64,000 nt of DNA from Chloroflexota bacterium. Its GTDB lineage: Bacteria > Chloroflexota > Limnocylindria > Limnocylindrales > CSP1-4. The stretch is taken from the NCBI GenBank assembly GCA_005883615.1, contig VBEC01000073.1, positions 1 to 64,000 of the forward strand, read 5' to 3'. Of this stretch, positions 1 to 6,732 are shown piece after piece; position 1 is the first letter of the stretch; every line of letters begins with the position of its first letter. A model generated the notes under the pieces. That model did no database searches, was not told the origin of the DNA, and saw only the letters and a list, made by a program, of their open reading frames with translations. The translations under genes and the position numbers were made by a program.

Positions 1-634
1 CTCGCTGCTGGTCGCCGTCGTTCGGCCGCCGGGGTACGTGCACCTCCTCCGCCGGGTCGGCATCTTCCGCAGTGCCCGACCCCACGAGATCATTGCGCTA
101 GGGATCGGCCGGACCTTTCAGAACATCCGCCTCTTTCAGAACATGACCGCGCTCGAGAACGTGATCGTCGGGATGCACACTCGAACGCGCGCGGGACTGC
201 TCGATGCCGCGCTGCGTCTCCCTCGCCATATGGCCGAGGAGAAGGAGTCGCGTGAGAAAGCCCGCGGCTGGCTCAGGTACGTGGGACTGCGCGGCCGCGA
301 CGACGAGCTGGCGCGGAACCTGCCCTACGGCGACCAGCGCCGCCTGGAGATCGCGCGCGCCCTCGCCAGCCAGCCGAAGCTGCTTCTGCTTGACGAGCCC
401 ACCGCCGGGATGAACCCTTCCGAGACCACCCAAATGACCGGCCTGTTCGAGCAGATCCGCTCTGAGCTGGGGATCACCGTCCTGCTGATCGAGCACGACA
501 TGCGTGTCGTGATGGGGGTCAGCGATCGAGTGACGGTGCTCGACCACGGCGAGAAGATCGCCGAGGGAGCGCCCGACGTCGTGCGCGCCGACCCACGCGT
601 CATCGAGGCCTACCTCGGCAAAGGCGCGGCCTGA
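1..634 (+). CDS. livG: Branched-chain amino-acid ABC transporter ATP-binding protein LivG (5' partial)
   Basis: ATP-hydrolysing cytoplasmic subunit of a Liv/HAAT-type importer. The frame is open from base 2, so the 5' part with the Walker A loop lies outside the window; the GTG at 38 is internal and not the start. Visible parts are the LivG hallmark GIGRTFQNIRLF, a degenerate ABC signature (LPYGDQRR), Walker B LLLLDEPTAGMNP and the H-loop IEHDM. About 30 residues ahead of RPHEI do not resemble ordinary LivG and may be a lineage-specific insertion. The TGA at 632-634 overlaps the livF ATG by one base, as expected for an operon whose permease genes lie upstream. Confidence 0.93.
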   Translation, partial: SLLVAVVRPPGYVHLLRRVGIFRSARPHEIIALGIGRTFQNIRLFQNMTALENVIVGMHTRTRAGLLDAALRLPRHMAEEKESREKARGWLRYVGLRGRDDELARNLPYGDQRRLEIARALASQPKLLLLDEPTAGMNPSETTQMTGLFEQIRSELGITVLLIEHDMRVVMGVSDRVTVLDHGEKIAEGAPDVVRADPRVIEAYLGKGAA

Positions 635-1455
635 TGACAGACCCAGGCCCACAGCCAGCCGACTCGCGGACAGCGCCGCCTGCGGCGCCGGCTATCGGCT
701 CCGCGCCGAACGCGGGATCGTCCCCGGATTCTCGCAACGGCAAGGTGGTGCTGCGCCTGACCGACGTCCACACGTACTACGGCCACATCCATGCCCTGCA
801 GGGTGTGTCGCTCGAGGTCCGCGAGGGGGAGATCGTGACTTTGCTCGGCTCCAACGGGGCCGGTAAGACCACGACGCTCAAGACCATCCACGGGCTGCTA
901 CATCCCCGTGAGGGCACGGTCGAGTTCGAGGGCGCCGACGTGTCCCACGTGCCAACGCACGAACTCGTCCGCCGGGGCATCGGCCAGGCGCCCGAGGGTC
1001 GGCGAATCTTCAGCCGCATGACCGTCCTCGAGAACCTCCAGATGGGTGCCTTCAGCCGATCCGATCGGAGAAACCTGCAGGGGGAGTTCGCGCGGGTCTT
1101 CGAGTTGTTCCCGCGGCTCGCCGAGCGACGGACCCAGGCGGCCGGAACGCTGTCGGGCGGCGAGCAGCAGATGCTCGCGATCGGTCGGGCGCTCATGTCC
1201 GGGCCCCGGCTGCTCCTCCTCGATGAGCCGTCACTGGGCCTCGCGCCAATCCTGGTCCAGCAGATCTTCTCCATCATCAAGGAGATCAACGCACAATCGA
1301 CGACGATGCTCCTCGTGGAGCAGAATGCGTTGCAGGCGCTCAATGTGGCGCACCGCGGATATGTACTCCAGACCGGTCAGGTGGTCCTCGGCGGCCCCGC
1401 CGCGGAGCTGCGCGAAAATGCGATGGTGCGGAAGGTCTATCTCGGCGAGATCTGA
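634..1455 (+). CDS. livF: Branched-chain amino-acid ABC transporter ATP-binding protein LivF
   Basis: Second ATPase of the Liv importer, expected to pair with LivG under the LivH/LivM permeases. The 273 residues contain Walker A GSNGAGKTT at 72-80, signature LSGGE at 173-177 and Walker B LLLLDEP at 193-199, followed by the LivF-typical SLGLAP. The first 38 residues are a Pro/Ala/Ser-rich, probably disordered extension absent from most LivF proteins (about 235 residues). A start inside this extension cannot be excluded, but the TGATG overlap with livG favours the one given. The substrate could be an amino acid, amide or urea; the ATPase alone does not tell. Confidence 0.95.
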   Translation: MTDPGPQPADSRTAPPAAPAIGSAPNAGSSPDSRNGKVVLRLTDVHTYYGHIHALQGVSLEVREGEIVTLLGSNGAGKTTTLKTIHGLLHPREGTVEFEGADVSHVPTHELVRRGIGQAPEGRRIFSRMTVLENLQMGAFSRSDRRNLQGEFARVFELFPRLAERRTQAAGTLSGGEQQMLAIGRALMSGPRLLLLDEPSLGLAPILVQQIFSIIKEINAQSTTMLLVEQNALQALNVAHRGYVLQTGQVVLGGPAAELRENAMVRKVYLGEI

Positions 1456-1476
1456 CCGCTCTCGGTCGCACGGCCG

Positions 1477-2277
1477 ATGAGTGGCGAGCGCCCGCCCGAG
1501 ATCGCGCTGGTCGGGCTCCGCGCCGCTCCAGGTCGGGGATTTCGCCTCGTGTGTCTCCTGATACTTGCCTCGCTCATCGTCGCCGTCTGGAAGCCGTGGG
1601 CGGGTAGCCCCACCCAAGGCGGGGCGCCGCCCGAGGGGGCATCACCGACCGGGATGCTCGGGCAGGGGAGCTCGTCGCCCGGTCGCGCCGAGGCCCCGAC
1701 TCCGGCGGCGGCGGGTCCGACGCTGGCCCCCGACGGCCAACTGCCGGCTTGCTACGCGGGATTCGCCTGGAGCGTGTTCGCCCTGGTCCGCGACCTCCAA
1801 TATCGCTCACGCGAATGGATGGCGGTTGAGCCAACGGCGAATGCGACGGGACCGAGCGATCCGACCATACCCGTCATTCCGATCGCCGACCAGCAGGTTA
1901 TGGCGGTGGGCTTCTGCACGGACTACGCGAGCAACCCGGGGCGCGTGGTCTCACAGACGGGATTCTGGCGGCTCGAAGCACCTGGACCAAGGCGACTCGC
2001 ACCCGTTCTCGCCGGCGACCTCACACCTGAGGACCCGGCGATGGGCATGATTTTTGGCCCGCCCCCGCCCTTCGCCACGGGCTCAGGCGAAGCGTTGAGC
2101 TGGGCGGCGGGCCGATACGTGTTCGAGCTGAGCGTGCGAGGCGAGGGCGCGCCGACAGGAGAGCTCTGGTTCGCCGTTCAGATCATCCATTCCTGTCCCA
2201 CCGGGTCGAATCCACCGAGGTCGGGGCTCCGACCGTCCGCCACCCCCAATGCCTCGCCGGGAGCGGGCACCTGCTGA
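1477..2277 (+). CDS. Hypothetical membrane-anchored protein
   Basis: Not recognised. The 266-residue product has one N-terminal hydrophobic segment (about residues 21-42, ending VAVWKPW) that would serve as signal anchor. A Gly/Pro/Ser/Thr-rich linker of about 45 residues follows, then a domain of about 170 residues with scattered cysteines (CYAG, FCTDY, a C near IIHSCP and a terminal C) that may pair outside the cell. It starts 21 bases after livF on the same strand, so it may be read through from the liv operon, but nothing in it suggests a solute-binding protein. The following gene converges on it. Confidence 0.75.
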   Translation: MSGERPPEIALVGLRAAPGRGFRLVCLLILASLIVAVWKPWAGSPTQGGAPPEGASPTGMLGQGSSSPGRAEAPTPAAAGPTLAPDGQLPACYAGFAWSVFALVRDLQYRSREWMAVEPTANATGPSDPTIPVIPIADQQVMAVGFCTDYASNPGRVVSQTGFWRLEAPGPRRLAPVLAGDLTPEDPAMGMIFGPPPPFATGSGEALSWAAGRYVFELSVRGEGAPTGELWFAVQIIHSCPTGSNPPRSGLRPSATPNASPGAGTC

Positions 2278-2307
2278 TTCGGTCGGACCCCCGAAATAGG
2301 ACCGGAT

Positions 2308-2324
2308 GAGTCCGCGCAGGACTC
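2308..2324. terminator. Hairpin between convergent genes
   Basis: GAGTCC (2308-2313) and GGACTC (2319-2324) form a perfect 6-bp stem with a 5-base loop in the 75-base gap between two convergent genes. A second short GCG-rich inverted repeat follows at about 2326-2338. No T-tract flanks it on either strand, so its termination role is only inferred from position. Confidence 0.35.
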
Positions 2325-2352
2325 CTCGCGGGAAACGCGGCCCGGCGGCTCT

Positions 2353-2784
2353 CTAGTGCTGCTCCGGCATCTGGTAGATCTCGAAGGTGCCGCGCGAAAG
2401 CCCGATCACGCCGGCCAGGGCCACCCACAGGCCTGGAGCGGCGTCCGGCCTCAAGCCCGCGAGGTCGCGGCCGACGAACTGGAACAGCCACATCAGCACG
2501 CCCAGGATGGCGAGCCCAGTCAGGAGCAGGTACGGCGTCCAGCGCTCCGCCCAGGCGATGGGCCTGTCGCCGGCCGCGTAGGGCAGGGTCACGAGCGCGA
2601 GCGTCCCGATCCCGGCCAGGAAGACCAGCAAACCACTGCCCGAGAACGCCGTGAACGGCTGCGCCGGCAGCCCGCTCGTGCCTCCGAATGCCGTGTACCA
2701 CGGCAGCAGGCACCCGACCAGCATGGCGACGGCGCTGATGGCGGCCAATCGCCGACCGCGTCCGAGTGGGCGGCGGTGTTGCAC
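2353..2784 (-). CDS. Small four-helix membrane protein
   Basis: Unrecognised 143-residue protein with four predicted membrane segments: about residues 12-32 (ending in the CLLPWY motif), 48-68, 83-104 and 118-134. A C-L-L-P-W-Y element after the first helix is often seen in small uncharacterised membrane proteins of Gram-positive-type bacteria. The N-terminus is Arg-rich, predicting a cytoplasmic N-terminus. It starts 5 bases after the hpt stop, so it is most likely the last gene of the four-gene minus-strand operon beginning at 4394. Confidence 0.75.
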   Translation of the reverse strand: MQHRRPLGRGRRLAAISAVAMLVGCLLPWYTAFGGTSGLPAQPFTAFSGSGLLVFLAGIGTLALVTLPYAAGDRPIAWAERWTPYLLLTGLAILGVLMWLFQFVGRDLAGLRPDAAPGLWVALAGVIGLSRGTFEIYQMPEQH

Positions 2785-2789
2785 GCTCG

Positions 2790-3353
2790 CTAGCTCGAAT
2801 AGACCTCGGGGCGAAGGACGCCCACGAAGCGCAGGTTTCGGTATAGCTCGCCGTAATCGAGCCCGTAGCCCACCACGAACTGGTCCGGAATAGTGAAGCC
2901 GATGTAGTCGACCGGGATTTCGACCAGGCGCCGGGCAGGCTTGTCGAGCAGGGTGCAGACCCTGAGCGAGGCCGGGTTCTTGCCGCGCAGATATCGGAGC
3001 AGGTAGTTGAGGGTCAGCCCGGTATCGATGATGTCCTCGACGAGCAGGACGTCCGAACCGTCGATCGACGAGCTGAGATCCTTGAGGATGCGCACCAGGC
3101 CCGACGATTCGGTGGCGGTCCCGCCGTACGAACTGACCTCCATGAGGTCGATCCGCAGGGGAATAGTGATGTGCCTCATGAGGTCCGCCATGAACGGCAG
3201 CGACCCCTTGAGCACGCTTACGAGCGTCAACTGGCGGCCGCTGTAGTCCGCGCTGATCTGCGCGGCAAGCTCGGCGACACGCGCCTGGATGGCGTCCTCC
3301 TCGAGGAGCACCTCTCCGATGTCGGCGACCAGATCGACGTCGGCCCGGACCAC
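2790..3353 (-). CDS. hpt: Hypoxanthine-guanine phosphoribosyltransferase
   Basis: Purine salvage enzyme transferring the phosphoribosyl group of PRPP to hypoxanthine or guanine. The PRPP-binding signature VEDIIDTGLT is at residues 105-114, SVLKG at 46-50 is the PPi loop, and the flexible-loop region MEVSSYGG is at 71-78. The C-terminal IPDQFVVGYGLDYGELYRNL is the typical base-binding end. Length (187) is normal. In many bacteria hpt sits between tilS and ftsH; here it follows a nuclease-like gene by one base and precedes a small membrane protein, an unusual setting. The cytosolic role is well supported by sequence. Confidence 0.97.
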   Translation of the reverse strand: MVRADVDLVADIGEVLLEEDAIQARVAELAAQISADYSGRQLTLVSVLKGSLPFMADLMRHITIPLRIDLMEVSSYGGTATESSGLVRILKDLSSSIDGSDVLLVEDIIDTGLTLNYLLRYLRGKNPASLRVCTLLDKPARRLVEIPVDYIGFTIPDQFVVGYGLDYGELYRNLRFVGVLRPEVYSS

Positions 3354-3354
3354 C

Positions 3355-4026
3355 TCAGCGGCCCTTTATCGTTCGACGACCCGCGGGTGGCTCGCGTCGT
3401 GTGGCCGTTCGGCTTCCGAGGGTCGACGGGTGGGCGATCGCAGCCCGCCGTCGGACCGTGTCTCGAGGCGGAGGAGGAACATCAAGTCGCTCACCGGCAG
3501 CGGCACTGAGCTCTGCCCCCCGCGTCACAACAGGGGCAGCCCTCGCTGCGCCCGTGTCGTCGAGCGTGGAGGCGCCCTGGACCGGGGCCTCGTCGCGGAG
3601 CGCGGCCTCCTCGCGAAGCGCTCCGGTGGCCTGACCGGGCGTTCCTGACAGCTCGTCGATCAATGCCACCTTGCCGTACTTGAGCATGAGCTGGCGGAAA
3701 TCGCGACCGTAGAACAGCTTGATCCTGATGTCGGGGTAGAGCTCGCGGAGGCGGCGCAGCTTTCGATTCTTCTTGCGGACGAGGCTCTGCTTCAGAGTCG
3801 TCAGCTCCACGTAGAGGTCCAGGTCCGGGAGGTAGAAGTCGGGCGCGAAGCTCTCGAGCACGACTCCGTCTATGTTCCATAGGATCGGGAAGACATGCGG
3901 CTCGTAGTCCCAGCGGACTTCGTAGAAGTCGAGGATCCGCGCAAGCTCGGCCTCGCTGGCGTGGGCGAACGAGGGAGGACGCGAGTAGTCGACGAGCGAC
4001 CCGTCATCCAGCGGCCCATCGCTCAC
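3355..4026 (-). CDS. Conserved hypothetical protein with PD-(D/E)XK-like core
   Basis: Function unknown. In the 223-residue product, about residues 20-130 form a compact domain with the series ESFAPDFYLPDLDLYVELT followed by a Lys-rich helix (KKNRKLRRLRELYPDIRIKLFYG). The acidic residue in PDFYLP, the later E in YVELT and the basic helix resemble a PD-(D/E)XK nuclease-like fold, although ExT replaces the usual ExK, so catalysis is doubtful. The last 85 residues are low-complexity, Ala/Arg-rich and probably disordered. The start codon overlaps the upstream stop by four bases and hpt begins one base after its stop, so it is translationally coupled. A link to purine salvage or nucleic acid repair is only inference. 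Confidence 0.75.
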   Translation of the reverse strand: MSDGPLDDGSLVDYSRPPSFAHASEAELARILDFYEVRWDYEPHVFPILWNIDGVVLESFAPDFYLPDLDLYVELTTLKQSLVRKKNRKLRRLRELYPDIRIKLFYGRDFRQLMLKYGKVALIDELSGTPGQATGALREEAALRDEAPVQGASTLDDTGAARAAPVVTRGAELSAAAGERLDVPPPPRDTVRRRAAIAHPSTLGSRTATRREPPAGRRTIKGR

Positions 4027-4394
4027 GCGTACCCCCTGTCGACGTCCTCGGCCGGTCCGACCAGCCCGCGCAGGTCCCCGCGGTAGCTCGTCAGGAATTC
4101 GTGCATGGCCTGGACATCATCGAGCTCAAAGGGTGCGCCCGAGCGCAGCCGCGCCTCATCCCGCGGACCGAACTCTCCGAACGGCGCGGTGTCCAGGCGC
4201 GCGGCCGAAGGATCCTCCCCGTCGATTGTCACGATCCCGATGGTCGTCGTTCCGCAACGCTGGCAATCGAGCTCGACGAAAGCGTGCAGCTCGCGCTGCG
4301 CCAGAAGGCGGATCCGAGCGCCGGCGATGGGCCGACCGCAGACGGTGCACCCGACTCCGTCGAGGTGTCCGAACAGCCGATCGCGGGAGTTCAT
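4023..4394 (-). CDS. Zinc-ribbon hypothetical protein
   Basis: The 123-residue protein has two CxxC knuckles (CTVC near residue 16 and CQRC near residue 44) about 25 residues apart, the pattern of a treble-clef or zinc-ribbon domain. An acidic helical C-terminal half follows (FELDDVQAMHEFLTSYRGDL). This points to a small metal-stabilised protein that could bind nucleic acid or a partner; no catalytic motif is seen. It is the first gene of the four-gene minus-strand operon, and its stop overlaps the next start (ATGA). Its partner in the operon is the PD-(D/E)XK-like gene, suggesting the two act together. Confidence 0.75.
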   Translation of the reverse strand: MNSRDRLFGHLDGVGCTVCGRPIAGARIRLLAQRELHAFVELDCQRCGTTTIGIVTIDGEDPSAARLDTAPFGEFGPRDEARLRSGAPFELDDVQAMHEFLTSYRGDLRGLVGPAEDVDRGYA

Positions 4395-4489
4395 CAGCCG
4401 TCAGTCTAGCGGCTCGTGACCGATGGACGCGCCCATGCGCCTTGCCACCCTGGAAGCCGGCGCGCTGGCCTTACACGGCCGGACCCTGG

Positions 4490-4518
4490 TTGTGGCGCAT
4501 ACCCCCCGGGGGTATGAT
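4490..4518 (+). promoter_or_regulatory. csoR promoter with embedded CsoR operator (4498-4516)
   Basis: A perfect 9-bp inverted repeat around a single central base, CATACCCCC-C-GGGGGTATG (4498-4516), matches the known CsoR-family operator form (TACCC...GGGTA). It fills the spacer and overlaps a -10 hexamer TATGAT (4513-4518) that lies 17 bases from a weak -35 TTGTGG (4490-4495). Predicted initiation near 4525 is only about two bases before the csoR ATG, so the transcript may be leaderless. Repressor binding here should block RNA polymerase directly, giving metal-relieved autoregulation. Confidence 0.8.
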
Positions 4519-4526
4519 CCCCGGCG

Positions 4527-4892
4527 ATGCCATCCGCCGACGCCACCTCGACTCCGCGCCATCCGACGGATCCGCCGAGAGCGGAATTCCGGCACTCCTA
4601 CTCGAAGGACAAGGCGCAGCTGGCCCGCCGGCTGTCCCGCATCGAGGGGCAGGTCCGCGGGATCTCCCGGATGATCGAGCGCGACGAATATTGCGTGGAC
4701 ATCCTCCAGCAGACCGCAGCGCTCCGCGCCGCCGTCGACGCCCTGGCCATCCTCGTGCTGGAGGATCACGTCCAGGGCTGCGTTCGGACGGCCGCCGAGC
4801 GAGGCGAGGCCGATGCATACGTGCAGGAGGTCCTCGACGTCGTGCGGCGAACGCTGGGCCGACCGATTCGCGGAGGCGCCCGGACGTCCTGA
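4527..4892 (+). CDS. csoR: CsoR-family metal-sensing transcriptional repressor
   Basis: The 121-residue all-helical repressor carries the family's C-H-x3-C metal site: Cys in the EYCVDIL helix, then His and Cys in EDHVQGC. Apo-protein binds G-tract palindromes and Cu(I) or a similar soft metal releases it. About 25 N-terminal residues precede the core (KAQLARRLSRIEGQVRGI). The start is fixed by the operator-promoter 9-37 bases upstream. No copA, copZ or other metal exporter is adjacent, so it is either an orphan acting in trans or controls something distant. The set of ligands would also fit other CsoR/RcnR-like sensors; copper is the most common effector for this Cys-His-Cys set. Confidence 0.9.
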   Translation: MPSADATSTPRHPTDPPRAEFRHSYSKDKAQLARRLSRIEGQVRGISRMIERDEYCVDILQQTAALRAAVDALAILVLEDHVQGCVRTAAERGEADAYVQEVLDVVRRTLGRPIRGGARTS

Positions 4893-4912
4893 AACGGCCG
4901 ATCCGGAGGCCG

Positions 4913-4955
4913 GTTATCCACGAACCTGTGGACGATTCCCCGATTCGTGGATAAC
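4913..4955. repeat. 12-bp inverted repeat with DnaA-box-like sequences
   Basis: GTTATCCACGAA (4913-4924) is repeated in perfect inverted orientation as TTCGTGGATAAC (4944-4955). Each arm contains TTATCCACG, one base from the DnaA box TTATCCACA. The 19-base loop holds a third related sequence, TGTGGACGA (4927-4935). The cluster lies 20 bases after csoR and directly upstream of the rsmG promoter. It may bind DnaA, act as a terminator-like hairpin for csoR, or both; no T-tract follows. Confidence 0.5.
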
Positions 4956-4959
4956 TGCG

Positions 4960-4988
4960 TTGACACCGTCCTTCGGCATCGGTAGCCT
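4960..4988 (+). promoter_or_regulatory. Predicted promoter of rsmG
   Basis: A consensus -35 TTGACA (4960-4965) is followed after 17 bases by TAGCCT (4983-4988), a weak -10 matching at three positions. It lies about 175 bases upstream of the chosen rsmG start and abuts the DnaA-box-like repeat, so a protein bound to the repeat would touch RNA polymerase. Confidence 0.4.
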
Positions 4989-5161
4989 CCGGCATCCGCA
5001 CTGGGGTCTGCGCCAAGTACGGTAACGAAGCTCGCGAGGGGTCAGGGGAAACCCGACCGCGAACCGGACGAGCCTCGGAAGACCGAACGGCCCCCGCGGT
5101 GCGACGAACGACCACGCCGGGGGCGGCCGCCGCGGCCTCGCGCACGCCAGCAGGAGGGTGC

Positions 5162-5935
5162 GTGACGGATCGCCGCGAACCGCTCCCGACGCGTGTCAAC
5201 GGCCTTCCCGCCCTTCCTCCCTCGTACGGACGCACGCTCACGGCGGGCCTCGCAGCGCTCGAGATCCACCTGGAGCCGGGTCAGCGCGCCGCCATCGACC
5301 GCCACGTCCGGTTGCTGCTGGCCTGGAACCGGGCCATCAACCTGACCGCGATCCGTGATGCGGAGAGCATCGCTCGAGAGCACGTCCTCGACAGCCTGAC
5401 GGCCGGGCAACTGCTTCGCCAGCGGGGAGTAAAGGGACTCCTCGATCTGGGCAGCGGCGGCGGATTTCCCGGTCTCCCGCTGGCGGTCTCGCTCAATCTG
5501 GAGCGCACGCTCCTCGTGGAGTCCGTCGGCAAGAAGGCGCGTTTCCTGGACGCCGCAGCGGGCGTAGTCGGCCTCGGAGATCGCCTCTCGGTGGCAAACA
5601 GCCGGGTGGAGGCCCTCGCGTCGCGGGCGGAGGGCCGGGAAGCCTGGCCGCTGGTCACGGCTCGGGCCGTGGCCTCGCTGGGCGAGCTGGTCGAGCTCGC
5701 CTTCCCCTTGTTATCCGTGGGCGGGGCCCTGCTCGCCTGGAAGCGCGCCCCGGTCGAACCCGAGGTGGCAAGGGCGCGCGAGGCAATCCAGGCCGTGGGT
5801 GGGGGAGCGGTTCGGATCAGTCCAGTCGCGGTGGATGGACTGCGGGACCACGTGCTCGTAGTCGTGGAGAAGATCGCACGGACGCCGTCGGGCTTTCCCC
5901 GGGACGCAGCGGAACGACGCCGCCATCCGCTCTGA
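5162..5935 (+). CDS. rsmG: 16S rRNA (guanine-N7)-methyltransferase RsmG
   Basis: Transfers a methyl group from S-adenosylmethionine to N7 of G527 (E. coli numbering) in 16S rRNA. The Rossmann SAM loop is LLDLGSGGGFPGLPLA, preceded by the family motif WNRAINLTAI and followed by the acidic VESVGKKARFLDAAA strand-helix. The GTG at 5162 is chosen because AGGAGG lies at 5152-5157; an in-frame GTG at 5099 would add 21 low-complexity residues and has no ribosome site. The product is 257 residues, slightly longer than typical (about 210-240) owing to N- and C-terminal tails. rsmG is often near oriC, relevant to the DnaA-box-like repeat upstream, but no dnaA, gidA or parAB is seen here. Confidence 0.93.
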   Translation: MTDRREPLPTRVNGLPALPPSYGRTLTAGLAALEIHLEPGQRAAIDRHVRLLLAWNRAINLTAIRDAESIAREHVLDSLTAGQLLRQRGVKGLLDLGSGGGFPGLPLAVSLNLERTLLVESVGKKARFLDAAAGVVGLGDRLSVANSRVEALASRAEGREAWPLVTARAVASLGELVELAFPLLSVGGALLAWKRAPVEPEVARAREAIQAVGGGAVRISPVAVDGLRDHVLVVVEKIARTPSGFPRDAAERRRHPL

Positions 5936-5958
5936 GCTCGCTGCTACCCTGACCGCGC

Positions 5959-6693
5959 ATGCGTATCGCGGTCCTGTCCGACATCCATGCGAACCTGGTG
6001 GCATTGGACGCGGTGATCGCCGCGCTCGGCAGCATCGACGGTGTGTGGCAGCTGGGCGACGTCGTGGGCTACGGCCCGGAACCTGATGGCGTGGTCGAGC
6101 GACTCCGGTCGCTGGGCGCGCGGGGCGTGAGGGGCAATCACGACACGACCGCGGTGACGGGCGAAGGAGTTGACTGGTTCAACCCCGAAGCCCGGGCGGC
6201 CATCGAGTGGACGAGGGCGACCATCAGCCCTGCGGTCAGCGGCTGGCTGGCCGCGCTGCCAGACCACCTGCAGGACGAGTCGACGGGCGCCGACCTCGTC
6301 CACGGCAGCCCACGCGACCCGCTCTGGGAATACATCACGTCGGGAGCCGTGGCGAAGGCGAACCTCGATGCCCTCTCATCCACGACGCCGTTCGGCCTGC
6401 ACGGGCACACCCACATTCCTGTTGCCTGGCGGGCGGACGACGGCCGGCTCGAGCTCATCCGACCCGAAAACGGCGAGCGCCTCGACCTGGACGATCGGAG
6501 GACCCTGCTCAACCCGGGCAGCGTCGGCCAGCCCCGGGACGGCGACCCAATGGCCAGCTTCATGATCCTCGAGACCGAGCCGGCATCCGCCACCTGGCGG
6601 CGTGTCCCCTACGACATCGCTGCGACCCAGAAAGCCATGCGCGCCCTCGGTCTGCCCGGACGGCTTGTCGATCGTCTCTCATTCGGTGTCTAG
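5959..6693 (+). CDS. Calcineurin-like metallophosphoesterase
   Basis: The 244-residue cytosolic phosphoesterase has the full metal-binding set: DIHAN (residues 8-12), GDVVGYGP (about 34-41), GNHD (about 58-61), an HGSPRD segment and GHTHIP near residue 147. NPGSVGQPRDGD follows, as in the YfcE/MJ0936 branch of small metallophosphatases. These hydrolyse phosphodiesters such as bis(p-nitrophenyl) phosphate in vitro; the true substrate is usually unknown. It starts 23 bases after rsmG and may be cotranscribed. No signal peptide is present. Confidence 0.9.
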   Translation: MRIAVLSDIHANLVALDAVIAALGSIDGVWQLGDVVGYGPEPDGVVERLRSLGARGVRGNHDTTAVTGEGVDWFNPEARAAIEWTRATISPAVSGWLAALPDHLQDESTGADLVHGSPRDPLWEYITSGAVAKANLDALSSTTPFGLHGHTHIPVAWRADDGRLELIRPENGERLDLDDRRTLLNPGSVGQPRDGDPMASFMILETEPASATWRRVPYDIAATQKAMRALGLPGRLVDRLSFGV

Positions 6694-6732
6694 CCGGCGG
6701 CAGCCCGGCCGCGCCGCCAGCGGCTCGGCCGG

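Noticed and set aside
38-634. GTG at 38 as the start of livG
   Set aside because: It would omit the Walker A loop; the frame remains open to the window edge, so the gene begins outside.
4893-5161. Full replication origin
   Set aside because: Only three box-like sites, no AT-rich unwinding element and no dnaA, dnaN or parAB in the window; kept as a box-like repeat only.
6694-6732. Cyclic di-AMP (ydaO) riboswitch before the KimA-like gene
   Set aside because: Only 39 bases separate it from the upstream gene, too short for the aptamer.
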